A DNA stretch of 64,000 nucleotides from assembly GCA_958450365.1 (NCBI GenBank), contig CAUEEP010000724.1, positions 1,210,001 through 1,274,000 of the forward strand, read 5' to 3'. Of the stretch, positions 56,101-64,000 are shown one piece after another. The DNA is from Mesorhabditis belari. Lineage: Eukaryota; Nematoda; Chromadorea; Rhabditida; Rhabditidae. Each line of letters starts with the position of its first letter. Positions within the stretch are counted from its first letter, which is position 1. The notes under the pieces were generated by a model, which did not search any database, was not told where the DNA came from, and worked only from the letters and a program-made list of their open reading frames with translations. Both the position numbers and the translations under genes were made by a program.

Positions 56101-59100
56101 AGCTTTCTTGCGGTAGACTATCAGTTATTTACTTCTCGTTTCTTAATCAGCAACAAATAGTCGATAACCTGACCTGGCCTGGCCTTACTTTTGATATTTT
56201 CTTTTGTGTAGCAGTCTTATACTAGTAGTAAAGTACTACTTCCTCTTCCCAAATATCGTAAATTTGCGTCTTTTAAGTAAGGTGCCTTTCCAGTAAGTTG
56301 CCCAGGATTTTGCGACCGATTTGAGCGGGTTTTGCTCTGAAATAAAGGGATTTTATTATTGCCTTTTATTATTGATTATTGCCAATTTTCTAATGAAGTG
56401 GGATATTTCAAAGTTTGGAATCGTTAAGATATTGTAAAGTCTCAGTATTCTGATGGCTACAGTATTCCAAAAGAAAACTAGCAGCCAAATTTTCTGCAAA
56501 TGAAAGCATATTCGCGGTTTGAGGGTTTTCCAACAAATGGAGGCTACAAGCGGGATGTTCCAGGGCCAATAAGCTGGACCAGAGCTGGATCAAGGTCTGG
56601 CCAAGCCTACTCCTTGCCTCGGCTTCTGGCTTTTCCGTCCAGGACAGTCCAGCACCATGTCAGGACAGAGATCAGAAGACAGCTCGCCTGAGGCTAGTGC
56701 AAGTCCGGCTTCTAAGCTGACTTTTTTGTTTCCAAGCCTGCAGCAAGGACAGCATTCAAGCCTGTTTGGCTTAGAATTGCTGCAAAAATTGGCTTTGAAA
56801 CAACCCAGGCCCATGTCCAAGCTACCAAAGTCATTTCAGATCTTCTCGCTTTTCTTTCTTATCTCCAAGTCACCTAGTCGCTATTACAGCAGTAAAAACT
56901 ATTGGGTTACTGTAATTTTTATCATCAAATCTTACTTCCATCAATCGCCTCTTTATCTAGAAACTATCATGCTCGATTTGACAAAAGTCAAAAGCGATCA
57001 ATCTTTAAAAGGTATTCAGTGAGATTCGGAAAAGATTTTACTTTGTAACTAATCTTTATTTGCGCCTGCTTTGTAAGCACACTCTTAATCCTCGATTTTC
57101 TTGAGAAAACAAGCCGTCGCTGTGAGCGAAATGAAGAATTTAGTGTGCCAGAAAGGGTGTGCTTGCACTTAAGCACAAACTACGTTCCATCGTTTACAAG
57201 GTGAGCACAAAGTACGCAAGATCATCGATTATAGATTTTCTAACCGAGACTATTGCTAGCTTATCTAGACTATCTAGACCGAGCCTATTTTTCAGGTGTC
57301 CGCGTTCGAATCGATCACCAAGGAATGGACCGGGGAACGTTCAAATGCTCGGGATTGGCTTTAACGGATGAAACGATATTCATCGATGCTGAGAACTACA
57401 TTGAGAAAACGGCGACAACGATGGCTGCGTCGTGGAAAGAAAGAGGGAAACCGCTCAGGTGAGTGGCTTGACACATTCTCGACAATACGGCCTATTGGTG
57501 GGTCGTACCAATGACGATCCTGAGCGTAAGAGTTTAATAGAACTTTCTTGCCAACCTAACAGTTATTCCAACAATATCAAAGCTAAAATTAAACAATCCA
57601 TCGCACAAAGCAGCTATTAAAGTTTAAAAACATTATTAAAGCTTAAAAACAAAGCACCTTAGCTGATTAGGCGTTGTTAATCCTGTGAGGCGTCTCGTTT
57701 GTCGATTGTGGTGATCGATCCTTAGCACCTTCTTAAAATATACAATAATATCATTGAAATAAAACCCTATAGTAACTATTCTAACAATATCAAAGCTAAA
57801 ATTAAACAATTCATCGCACAAAGCAGCTATTAAAGCTTAAAAACATCATTAAAGTTTAAAAACAAAGCACCTTAGCTGATTAGGCGTTGTTGATCCTGTG
57901 AGGCGTCTCATTTGTCGATTGTGATGATCGATCTTTTGCACCTTTCTCTCGGACGACTTCCTAAATCAAAGCATTAAATAAAATCAAGAAATAGAAAAAA
58001 AAACAAATGAAAAAACAATAAATTCTACATTTCCAAGTCAAATTCGCTACAAAATCGAATTTTAAAGGGCAATTTAAGCACTTGTCAACCACCGATTTGT
58101 TTATTTAGGTGTATTAAAGTATTTTCTACTTGAAAAAAAGAACAAGAACCCTATAAAAACAGAAGAGAAATATAAGCAAACCGAGGAAGAATTGGATGGA
58201 ACTCAAAAAAAGCCAAAAGTTGGGCGCTTGGACACAGTTTTTTGGCGCTTTTTAGCTTTAGCTTAGCTTAGCTCCCAAAAATCCGACTAGTAAATGAGCA
58301 TTTCAGATACCCAAAATGGCCTCTTGTCATCCAAACGCTTCCACAACATTTGAAGGGTCAAGCGCAGAATGTGATGCATGCAATGGAGCATCTGATCATC
58401 TGTGAGAATCAACGTGTCCCCAAGCACAAGGCACTTGCTTTACCGGTTAGTACGGAACTCGAGTCCACCATTTTTGATATGTAAATCATAGACTTTTATG
58501 CAAATTTAAAGAAAAGGTAAAAAATTTCGGCAAGGGGAAAATAGTGACTTCTAGTGGGTCCAATTTTCGTAATCGAGATCGAACCATCTACCTTTAAAAC
58601 CTTAACTAATTTTGCTAAACATTTGGCTAAGATGCACTGAAGGCTCAGGCTCAGGCTTAGGCTTGGACTTAGTGCGTAGGCTAGCGGCTAGCGCCTAGCA
58701 CTAAGTCTCTTTGGGTTTGGGCTGAACCCCCATTTTCTGGATCTCAGCCAGTTCCCGGATTAGGCTTAGGTTTAGGCTTAGGCTTAGGCCCAGACTCAGA
58801 CTCAGACTCAGGCTCAGGTTTTTATCACATAAACGATCTTTAGAGGAAAGAGAAGAGACTCAGAGATATTCAAAATCAAAGCATCAAATAAGCTTTCACA
58901 GAAGAAAGAGCTACTTTTCTGCACACGGTATACTGTAGCTAGGTCACGAAAAATCCGCAGTTCTTCAATGCAAATTGCTAGTCTAGATTTATATCTAGAT
59001 CTAGAACCAAGTTTTGATCTATAAATGGTAATTTACTCTTATGCAAATTGATAGAAAGGAAAAATTCTTGATTATTGAAAAGAATTTCATTGAAATTATT

Positions 59101-61345
59101 GAAATTATTGAAATATTATTGAAAAAGCATTGAAAAAGCATTGTAAAATTTCAGGAGAAAGCCACGAAGCCGGATTTGCGTTTCCGGGATATTGACAAAC
59201 ACTTGAATGCGCTCGATTTAGCTGCCGATCCGAAGAGGATTTTGCAGAGGTTTGGAAGTAATAAAATAAGATCGAATTTTAATAATATATCAATTAAAAG
59301 AAATTCAATTATATAACAATAAAAAGAAAAGGATAAAAGAGAAAAAAAAGCAACAAAAGGGGAGTGGGACGAATGCGACCTTTTTTTGCGCACCCGGACA
59401 TTTCCGCACCTTTTTTTCCGCACCTTGCCCATTAGCGCACCTTTTTTCGCGTTTTAAAAAGCTCTAAAAAGCTAATATTAACCAATTTCTATTCCAAATG
59501 TTGTTTTTCTAGGTAATTTTAGGGCGTAGAATCGAAATTTTGACATATCAGAGCTTGTGGAAACAAACGGACGGAGTTATACAAAGAGAAAAATCGACAA
59601 TTTGTAAATCAACAATTTTCTGTAATTTGATCTAGCCGTTTTGTCTTTCAAATTGGTTCCAAACGCTATGTTATGTCAAAATTTCGATTCTACGTCCTAA
59701 AATTACCCTAAAGTCGCGAGTATAAGTTCTGTTTGGTTTTCGCATGCAAATTGACGGCTGTCATGCAAATTGACGGTGTGTCGAGGGTTCGAATCCCGCT
59801 GCAGCATGCTTTTTAAGAACAATAATAGAAGTAAATTTATTGAGGGTTATAGCAATTTTATGCTGTTATTTGTTGCTCCGGGCGTGGCTCGGCTCTGGCC
59901 CTGGCCGTGGCTCGGCGCGTCCGCCCTGATCCTCTCCGGTGCTCAGTCTTATGGATCCCTCCATGGCATCTTCATCCGGCCAAAGTCCACGTCGACGGTC
60001 GAAAGAGATGCTTTCCAGCGTCTTCTTCAACACTATCGTCTGGATGTATCCATGCACATAACAAATAGCAATGGTGATAGGCTGTCACCCTGTAGTATCC
60101 CGCGCTCCAAGAACAATAATAAAAGTTTATATAGCAATAAAAATGTATAAAAACCCAACAAAAAGAAATTCAAAGCAATTAAAGCGACATAAAAAAGAAT
60201 TCTCTGTTTAGCTTCGAAACTGTTTCATCCGTCAAAGCTCTTCGAAATCCATTGATAATGAAAGAAGAGGGGACCGCATCGAAACTTTTCCTTACCCATT
60301 CCGCAACTGTCTCGTAGCTCGCTCTCTTTTTTCGTCCCGACAGGGTAAATTGGTCGTTTCGGCTATCGGACATCCATTCTTCCCAGTGAGCTTTAGATTG
60401 TCCTTGAATGGCTTATTGACGCTGATGTCAAGCGGTTATAGAAATCGAGTTAGCCCTCCTGAAATCACAGCCAGCTTCGAGTGTTGCTGAATTTCAGCCT
60501 TGACATTATCGGTTAAGTGACAGCGAGCTGAGTCCAACACGAGCACTGATTCTTCGGATTTGGCCACCGGATTTGCTCTTCGCAACCAAATTTCAATCTT
60601 GATGGCTTCTCGTTTCATTGCCGGTCCATTTACAGCTCGTTGTTTTGATCGCCTCTCCAGAACCCATGCCTTCAGATCTTTCTCCACATCCGGCCATTTT
60701 GCCCTCAATCCTCGGAAAGCTCGATTATTCTTTGGTGAAGTCATCAGTGCCGGCTCAGCTTGTTTCCAGCGGTTAATCATCTGTTCGGCGACTTCAAATT
60801 CGATCGCAGCCGCGTTCGTTCCAAATTTCCTCGCAAATTTGACCGCTTCGAGCTTCGTTTCGGCGGTGTACGACTTTCTCCTCATCGTATCTAAAATGAA
60901 CAAACGTTAGTAAAATAAAAAATAAAAAAAACAAAAAAACAATAAAAATTAAAGAAAGAAGAAAATTTTCCCTTTAAATGCCCTTTAAATGTAAATTACA
61001 GAATTTATACTCGGATGAACTTATACTCGCGACTTTAGGGTACTTAGAAAAATAGAAAAACAACTTTTGGAATAGAAATTGGTTAATATTAGCTTTTTAG
61101 AGCTTTTTTAAAACGCGAAAAAAGGTGCGCTAATGGGCAAGGTGCGGAAAAAAAGGTGCGCAAATGTCCGGGTGCGCAAAAAAAAGGTCACATTCGTCCC
61201 ACTCCCAAAAAAAGCAAAAAAGCAAAAGAAACCTTTCAGTTTCGGTTTAAAACTGAATCCCAAACCGATCGAGGTGATCGCTTTTCGGCGAAAACCTCCC
61301 ACAGTGCTCTATCAACGACAAAATGCGATTGTTGACGAGAAAAAG
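50147..61345 (+). CDS. WAGO-like Argonaute, N-terminal half (continues beyond window)
   Basis: Argonautes bind small RNAs and silence matching transcripts; the worm-specific WAGO clade uses secondary 22G siRNAs against transposons and repeats. Twelve exons phase exactly to 506 codons: 50147-50341, 50468-50607, 53494-53644, 53999-54114, 54784-54900, 54953-55058, 55164-55224, 55925-56053, 57296-57458, 58307-58445, 59155-59249, 61240-61345. Order: a Pro-rich head (IPPHQSISQIPPPLPPIPQN); N domain with LKTNTYEEILEP and IFRYDV; L1 with PLRQFLELLTSQGG and YTFFGNGKAF; VEG-like RFIEGEERCGLVAALVLD before PAZ; PAZ ending YPKWPLVIQ ... LIICENQRV; L2 and early MID with FGLKLNPKPIEVIAFRR. PIWI, with the slicer residues, is not in this window, so slicing ability cannot be judged. 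The start is uncertain because the ATG directly follows a minisatellite; an upstream exon is possible. Introns 2, 7, 9 and 11 are full of transposons. Confidence 0.92.
50775..51835. repeat. 700 bp palindromic repeat family, copies 2 and 3
   Basis: 50775-51490 closely matches bbs-1 intron 8 (15150-15850), including CCCTATAGGAGTCGCATCGC and the end with TGAATTCAAGGCGG. A shorter third copy lies at about 51620-51835. All are in intron 2 of the Argonaute gene. Confidence 0.85.
52335..53355. mobile_element. large foldback element with about 350 bp arms
   Basis: Left arm 52335-52682 (CACATCCGCGCGAAATAAGG ... GTGGTTCCTGGGTTA) and right arm about 53010-53355 are inverted copies with few differences; the loop is about 330 bp without a clear frame. 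It sits in Argonaute intron 2, so the nascent transcript could form a long double-stranded stem. Confidence 0.9.
53645..54783. other. Argonaute introns 3 and 4, no element recognised
   Basis: Apart from the exon 53999-54114, this stretch holds ordinary AT-rich intron sequence and short GGCCTGGCC / AGATCTGG-like runs (54290-54480) without a clean array. Confidence 0.4.
55463..55893. mobile_element. dimeric foldback MITE family B, copy 2
   Basis: Same inverted dimer as at 28785-29222: outer ends ACGCGCCCCGTCCCTTTTGC and the complement, and a central CCAACCTTTTATACGCGCCC junction. Its right end lies about 30 bp before the splice acceptor of the exon 55925-56053. Confidence 0.88.
56160..57028. 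other. Argonaute intron 8, unassigned
   Basis: Open frames here (for example 56657-57022) are not supported by splice signals or recognisable motifs. Short Caenorhabditis-like GTTACTGTAA motifs occur. Nothing further recognised. Confidence 0.35.
57029..57195. mobile_element. foldback MITE family A, copy 7
   Basis: TTACTTTGTAACTAATC ... TTTGTAAGCACACTCTTAATCC, CTTGAGAAAACAAGCC, then TTTAGTGTGCCAGAAAGGGTGTGCTTGCA and AGCACAAACTACG. In Argonaute intron 8, about 100 bp before exon 9. Confidence 0.7.
57555..57955. repeat. tandem duplication of about 215 bp
   Basis: Two copies (about 57560-57735 and 57777-57950) of a segment with AACAATATCAAAGCTAAAAT and GATTAGGCGTTGTTAATCCT. In Argonaute intron 9; a recent local duplication. 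Confidence 0.85.
58640..58815. repeat. dispersed repeat with GCTTAGGCTCAGG array, copy 2
   Basis: Same palindrome (GGACTTAGTGCGTAGGCTAG, CTAGCGCCTAGCACTAAGTC) and downstream tract as 48945-49125. In Argonaute intron 10. Confidence 0.8.
59770..60120 (-). pseudogene. non-LTR reverse transcriptase fragment inside the pogo-like element
   Basis: Minus strand about 60110-60040 reads GILQGDSLSPLLFVMCMD, the RT motif region (QGDSLSPLLF), and then breaks. A tRNA-like B-box (GGGTTCGAATCCC) lies nearby at about 59790. Decayed. Confidence 0.65.
60179..60903 (-). pseudogene. pogo/Tigger-like transposase relic
   Basis: From 60903: a centromere-B-type helix-turn-helix N-terminus (MRRKSYTAETKLEAVKFARK, FGTNAAAIEFEVAEQMINRW), then a CENPB-type DNA-binding stretch (VEKDLKAWVLERRSKQRAVN) and, after an internal deletion, the DDE part with LVLDSARCHLTDNVKAEI and LAVISGGLTRFL. 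The reading continues past a stop into SRNDQFTLSGRKKRAS and VAEWVRKSFDAVPSSFI. The first catalytic Asp region is missing; cannot be active. Confidence 0.85.
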
Positions 61346-61780
61346 GTGAATATTTAGCTGAATTTGAAGCTAAATAGCTGGATATTTAACTGAATATCTT
61401 TATTTGATTAGCTGAATGACTTTAGTTAGAAAAAAAATTGATTTTTATGATTCCAATTTGTTTTTTTTCAGGCTTCACTACTGTAATCTTGTCTCATTTT
61501 TATCCCTATTTTTTATCCAATATTTACTTCTACTTTACTCCTTCAAAGATCTAATTAAATTAATCTGAAGATCAACAAATCCTCTAGTTGGTCCACTAGT
61601 AATCAAAGAAAAGCGAAAGCTTTCGAAATTGAATCAAAAATTGAAAGGAAACCTGTTTCTTCGAAAAACAGCAAGTCTTTCTTCTTCTATTTAAATTCTA
61701 AAACAAAAAAGATCCAAAGATAGTCCCCAATTCTTTCGTTGACCCCTTAGACAGTAGGAAACTTATTTCCAATCTCAGTA
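61346..61780. other. Argonaute intron 12 (start), no exon seen
   Basis: Begins with the donor GTGAATATTT after exon 12. I found no following exon; a TTTCAG at 61465-61470 leads straight into a stop. Confidence 0.5.
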
Positions 61781-61781
61781 C

Positions 61782-62525
61782 AATCGTATATATATGTTGT
61801 GTCCGATTTAGATTTCCGTCCGATTTAGATTCAATCTAAATCGGACGTCTTATATAGATTGAACAATAATATAAACATGCTTAATATATGTTCTTAAGCG
61901 TTTTCTGTAGTTTTCTGCATTTTTCAAAGGTCTTTTATTGATTACAGTCTATATCGGACGTCCGATACAGATCGAACAATAATAAACGTGCTTAATATAT
62001 GTTCTTAAGCGTTTTTTTGCAATTTTCTGCGCTTTTCAAAGAATTCAAGATGTCACAATAGCATGTTCAAGATGCCACAAAGAATTCAAGATGTCACAAT
62101 GTCACAACTCTGCAATTCAAGATGTCACAATAGCCTAAGCTGCAAAAATAAATAGAAATTTTTAACTCGTTCGTTGTTGTTGTTGGTTTTTTGTTGTTGT
62201 GTGTTGTAATTTCGCATCTATTCTGTTAATTTGTTGTTGTTGTTAATGTTAATTAATAGATTGTTTCATAGTTGGGTTTTCTTTTCAGAAAAAGACAGTA
62301 AAAGACCTTTGAAAAATGCAGAAAACTACAGAAAACGCTTAAGAACATGTATTAAGCATGTTTATATTATTGTTCAATCTATACAAGACGTATTATTGTT
62401 CAATCTATATAAGATTTAGATTGAATCTAAATCGGACGTCCGATATAGACTGTAATCTAAATCGGACGTCCGCGATAAGTTCAATCTAAATCGGACGGAA
62501 ATCTAAATCGGACACAACATATATA
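61782..62525. mobile_element. foldback element with CGGACGTCCGATATAGA arms
   Basis: Ends ATATATGTTGTGTCCGATTT and complement, with inner repeats ATCTAAATCGGACGTCCG and AACATGCTTAATATATGTTC against the reverse set at 62335-62515. The middle has GAATTCAAGATGTCACAA repeats and a GTTGTTGTTGTT run. No coding frame. Confidence 0.85.
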
Positions 62526-63532
62526 ATATTATGCATAAGAAATGCGGATTACAACATTTTCATAAATTTCCAACGATAGAAAACTGATATCGATGAATGT
62601 TATGAACTATTTGAATGTTACTATTTGAATGTTACTATTTGAATGTTACTATTTGAATGTTACTATTTGAATGTTACTATTTGAAAGTTGTAAATCTCCT
62701 CTACAAAATAGGCTAAAGCGTGTTTCAATTGATCGAACCATTGAAGAAATTTCGAGGCCGAAATGCGAGTGACAAAAAAGGGCAAAAAAGGAATCGAGTC
62801 ACTTTAGGGACAAGTTTAGTGTGGTCAAAATAGAGTTTAGCTTCCCAAAATTGAAGATTTAAAAAAGAAAGGATAACTATATATGAATTCATTAAAAAAG
62901 TCTAACGGAAATGCATTTACAGAAATTTAGATAGAGCGTAATTCCAAAACCCTCAAAATTATCAAAAAACCGGCTTTTTTACAAAAAAGAAAAATTATTG
63001 AAAAAACAAAGTTTTCCCGATGAAATGATCCCAACTCTTAATTATTTTGAATGATATTTTTAAATGATATTTTTGGGGCGATCATTCCCCACTATATAGT
63101 CAAAACCAAACTCTTGTGAAAGTGGGGTTTTGACTAGACTAAACTAAAGTGACTCGATTCCTTTTTTGCCCTTTTTTCGTCACTCGCATTTCGGCCTCGA
63201 AATTTCTTCAATGGTTCGATCAATTAAAACACGTTTTAGCCTATTTTGTAGAGGAGATTTGCAACTTTCAAATAGTAACATTCAAATAGTAACATTCAAA
63301 TAGTAACATTCAAATAGTAACATTCAAATAGTAACATTCAAATAGTAACATTCAAATAGTAACATTCAAATAGTAACATTCAAATAGTAACATTCAAATA
63401 GTAACATTCAAATAGTAACATTCAAATAGTTCATAACATTCATCGATATCAATTTTCTATCGTTGGAAATTTATGAAAATGTTGAAATCCGCATTTTTTA
63501 TGCATTTACCTAATATTATATACAGGGTGGCT
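62519..63532. mobile_element. foldback element with minisatellite-bearing arms
   Basis: Both arms (about 62519-62870 and 63125-63530) carry AAATGCGGATT, CGATAGAAAA, then GAATGTTACTATTT arrays (about five copies left, about twelve right), then AGTTGTAAATCTCCTCTACA and CGAGGCCGAAATGCGAGTGA. Related to the single arm in bbs-1 intron 6 (14312-14690). Confidence 0.88.
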
Positions 63533-64000
63533 GATAATTACGTGCGCCAAAGAAAACGCCATAATTTAATTTTCTTTCAAAGAAAATGTAAAAATCTTTA
63601 TTTATATAATAGTTGTAACAAAAGCATTTAATAATCACAAGAAATTTTTGAAGTGACCTCCATCCGCTTTGATACAGGCTTCAATTTGCTTCTTTACAGA
63701 ATCGACGGTGCGGCGGAGATAATTTGCATCTAAGTCGTTCCAGATTTTGATCAATTCTCGACGTAAATCATTCAAATTGGTGATTTTTCTATTTCTCAAT
63801 TGTTCTTCCATAAAACCCCAAACCGAAAAGTCCAACGGATTGAGATCCGGGCTGTTTGCAGGCCATTGATCCTTCGCAAAAAAGAGCCAATTTTGGTTTC
63901 GAGAAAGGAATTGTTGTTTTGGCCCGTGGGCCGGCGCCCAATCTTGTTGAAGGGTCAAATTGGGATGGCCCTCTTCCATGGCACCACAGCTTCTCGAGAA
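63533..64000 (-). mobile_element. Tc1/mariner-type transposon, one end (continues beyond window)
   Basis: Begins CAGGGTGGCTGATAATTACG right after a TA. It contains the C-terminal transposase frame on the minus strand and leaves the window at the right. Confidence 0.85.
63635..64000 (-). CDS. Tc1/mariner-type transposase, C-terminal part
   Basis: Open from 64000 down to the stop at 63635. It shows the middle and last catalytic regions: QQDWAPAHGPKQ and WPANSPDLNPLDFSVWGFME, then RRELIKIWNDLDANYLRR and a QIEACIKADGGHF tail. No stop within the visible part, so this copy may be intact; the N-terminus lies outside the window. It sits in the intron region of the Argonaute, opposite in strand. Confidence 0.85.
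   Translation of the reverse strand, partial: FSRSCGAMEEGHPNLTLQQDWAPAHGPKQQFLSRNQNWLFFAKDQWPANSPDLNPLDFSVWGFMEEQLRNRKITNLNDLRRELIKIWNDLDANYLRRTVDSVKKQIEACIKADGGHFKNFL

Larger units (their letters stand above)
59360..61206 (-). mobile_element. pogo-like transposon with about 115 bp TIRs
   Basis: Ends GGGAGTGGGACGAATGCGAC and complement, with inner GGTGCGCTAATGGGCAAGGT blocks, inverted at 59360-59475 and 61090-61206. It contains a pogo/Tigger-type transposase relic on the minus strand and an inserted RT fragment. Its right end is only about 33 bp before Argonaute exon 12, so the last part of intron 11, including the acceptor, follows directly. Confidence 0.88.

Noticed and set aside
59770..60150. 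126-codon plus-strand frame in the pogo-like element
   Set aside because: Antisense to a recognisable reverse transcriptase fragment; no motif on this strand.

Overview
This is a eukaryotic genomic window, almost certainly from a free-living or parasitic rhabditine nematode. The evidence is: very short exons joined by introns ending in a tight TTTCAG acceptor; an AT-rich background full of TACCGTAA / TTACGGTA motifs; an RFX X-box in front of a ciliary gene; an astacin of the EGF-CUB NAS type; and an Argonaute of the worm-specific WAGO kind. I cannot name the species.

Four host genes are supported by exon chains that I phased by hand. (1) 518-9662, plus: a MROH1/HPO-27-type HEAT-repeat protein, many small exons with ordinary compact introns. 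(2) 10234-20939, plus: bbs-1, 16 exons, 527 aa as read, with a near-perfect X-box (DAF-19/RFX site) 130 bp before the ATG. (3) 23877-34253, minus: a secreted astacin metalloprotease, 14 exons in perfect phase, 493 aa, with signal peptide, propeptide, catalytic domain, EGF and CUB. (4) 50147 to beyond the window, plus: a WAGO-like Argonaute, 12 exons in phase (506 codons), covering the N domain, PAZ, L2 and the start of MID; PIWI is not in the window. bbs-1 and the astacin converge tail to tail.

The first gene is compact. The other three have only about 14-15 % coding sequence, and their introns are packed with repeats. The 16 kb between the astacin and the Argonaute (34254-50146) is almost wholly transposon and minisatellite sequence, plus two unexplained exon-like ORFs (38210-38363 and 40745-40972).

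Mobile elements recognised from protein or terminal structure: a nearly intact mariner (16905-18156, TA target duplication, one frameshift); two mariner-derived non-autonomous copies; a 648 bp mariner deletion derivative sitting inside a Merlin/ISXO2-like transposase pseudogene; a MULE with 8 bp target duplication; a pogo-like element carrying a piece of reverse transcriptase; Tc1- and Tc3-like relics; LINE endonuclease pieces in inverted halves; and several foldback (long inverted-repeat) families. One foldback family occurs at least seven times, usually next to or around a different minisatellite array. A second, about 430 bp and dimeric, fills most of one astacin intron and lies just before a splice acceptor in the Argonaute.

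The host genes do not form one pathway: lysosome fission (MROH1/HPO-27), cilium trafficking (BBS1), extracellular proteolysis (astacin), small-RNA silencing (Argonaute). The Argonaute is the natural opponent of the transposons around it, but nothing in the sequence shows a direct link.
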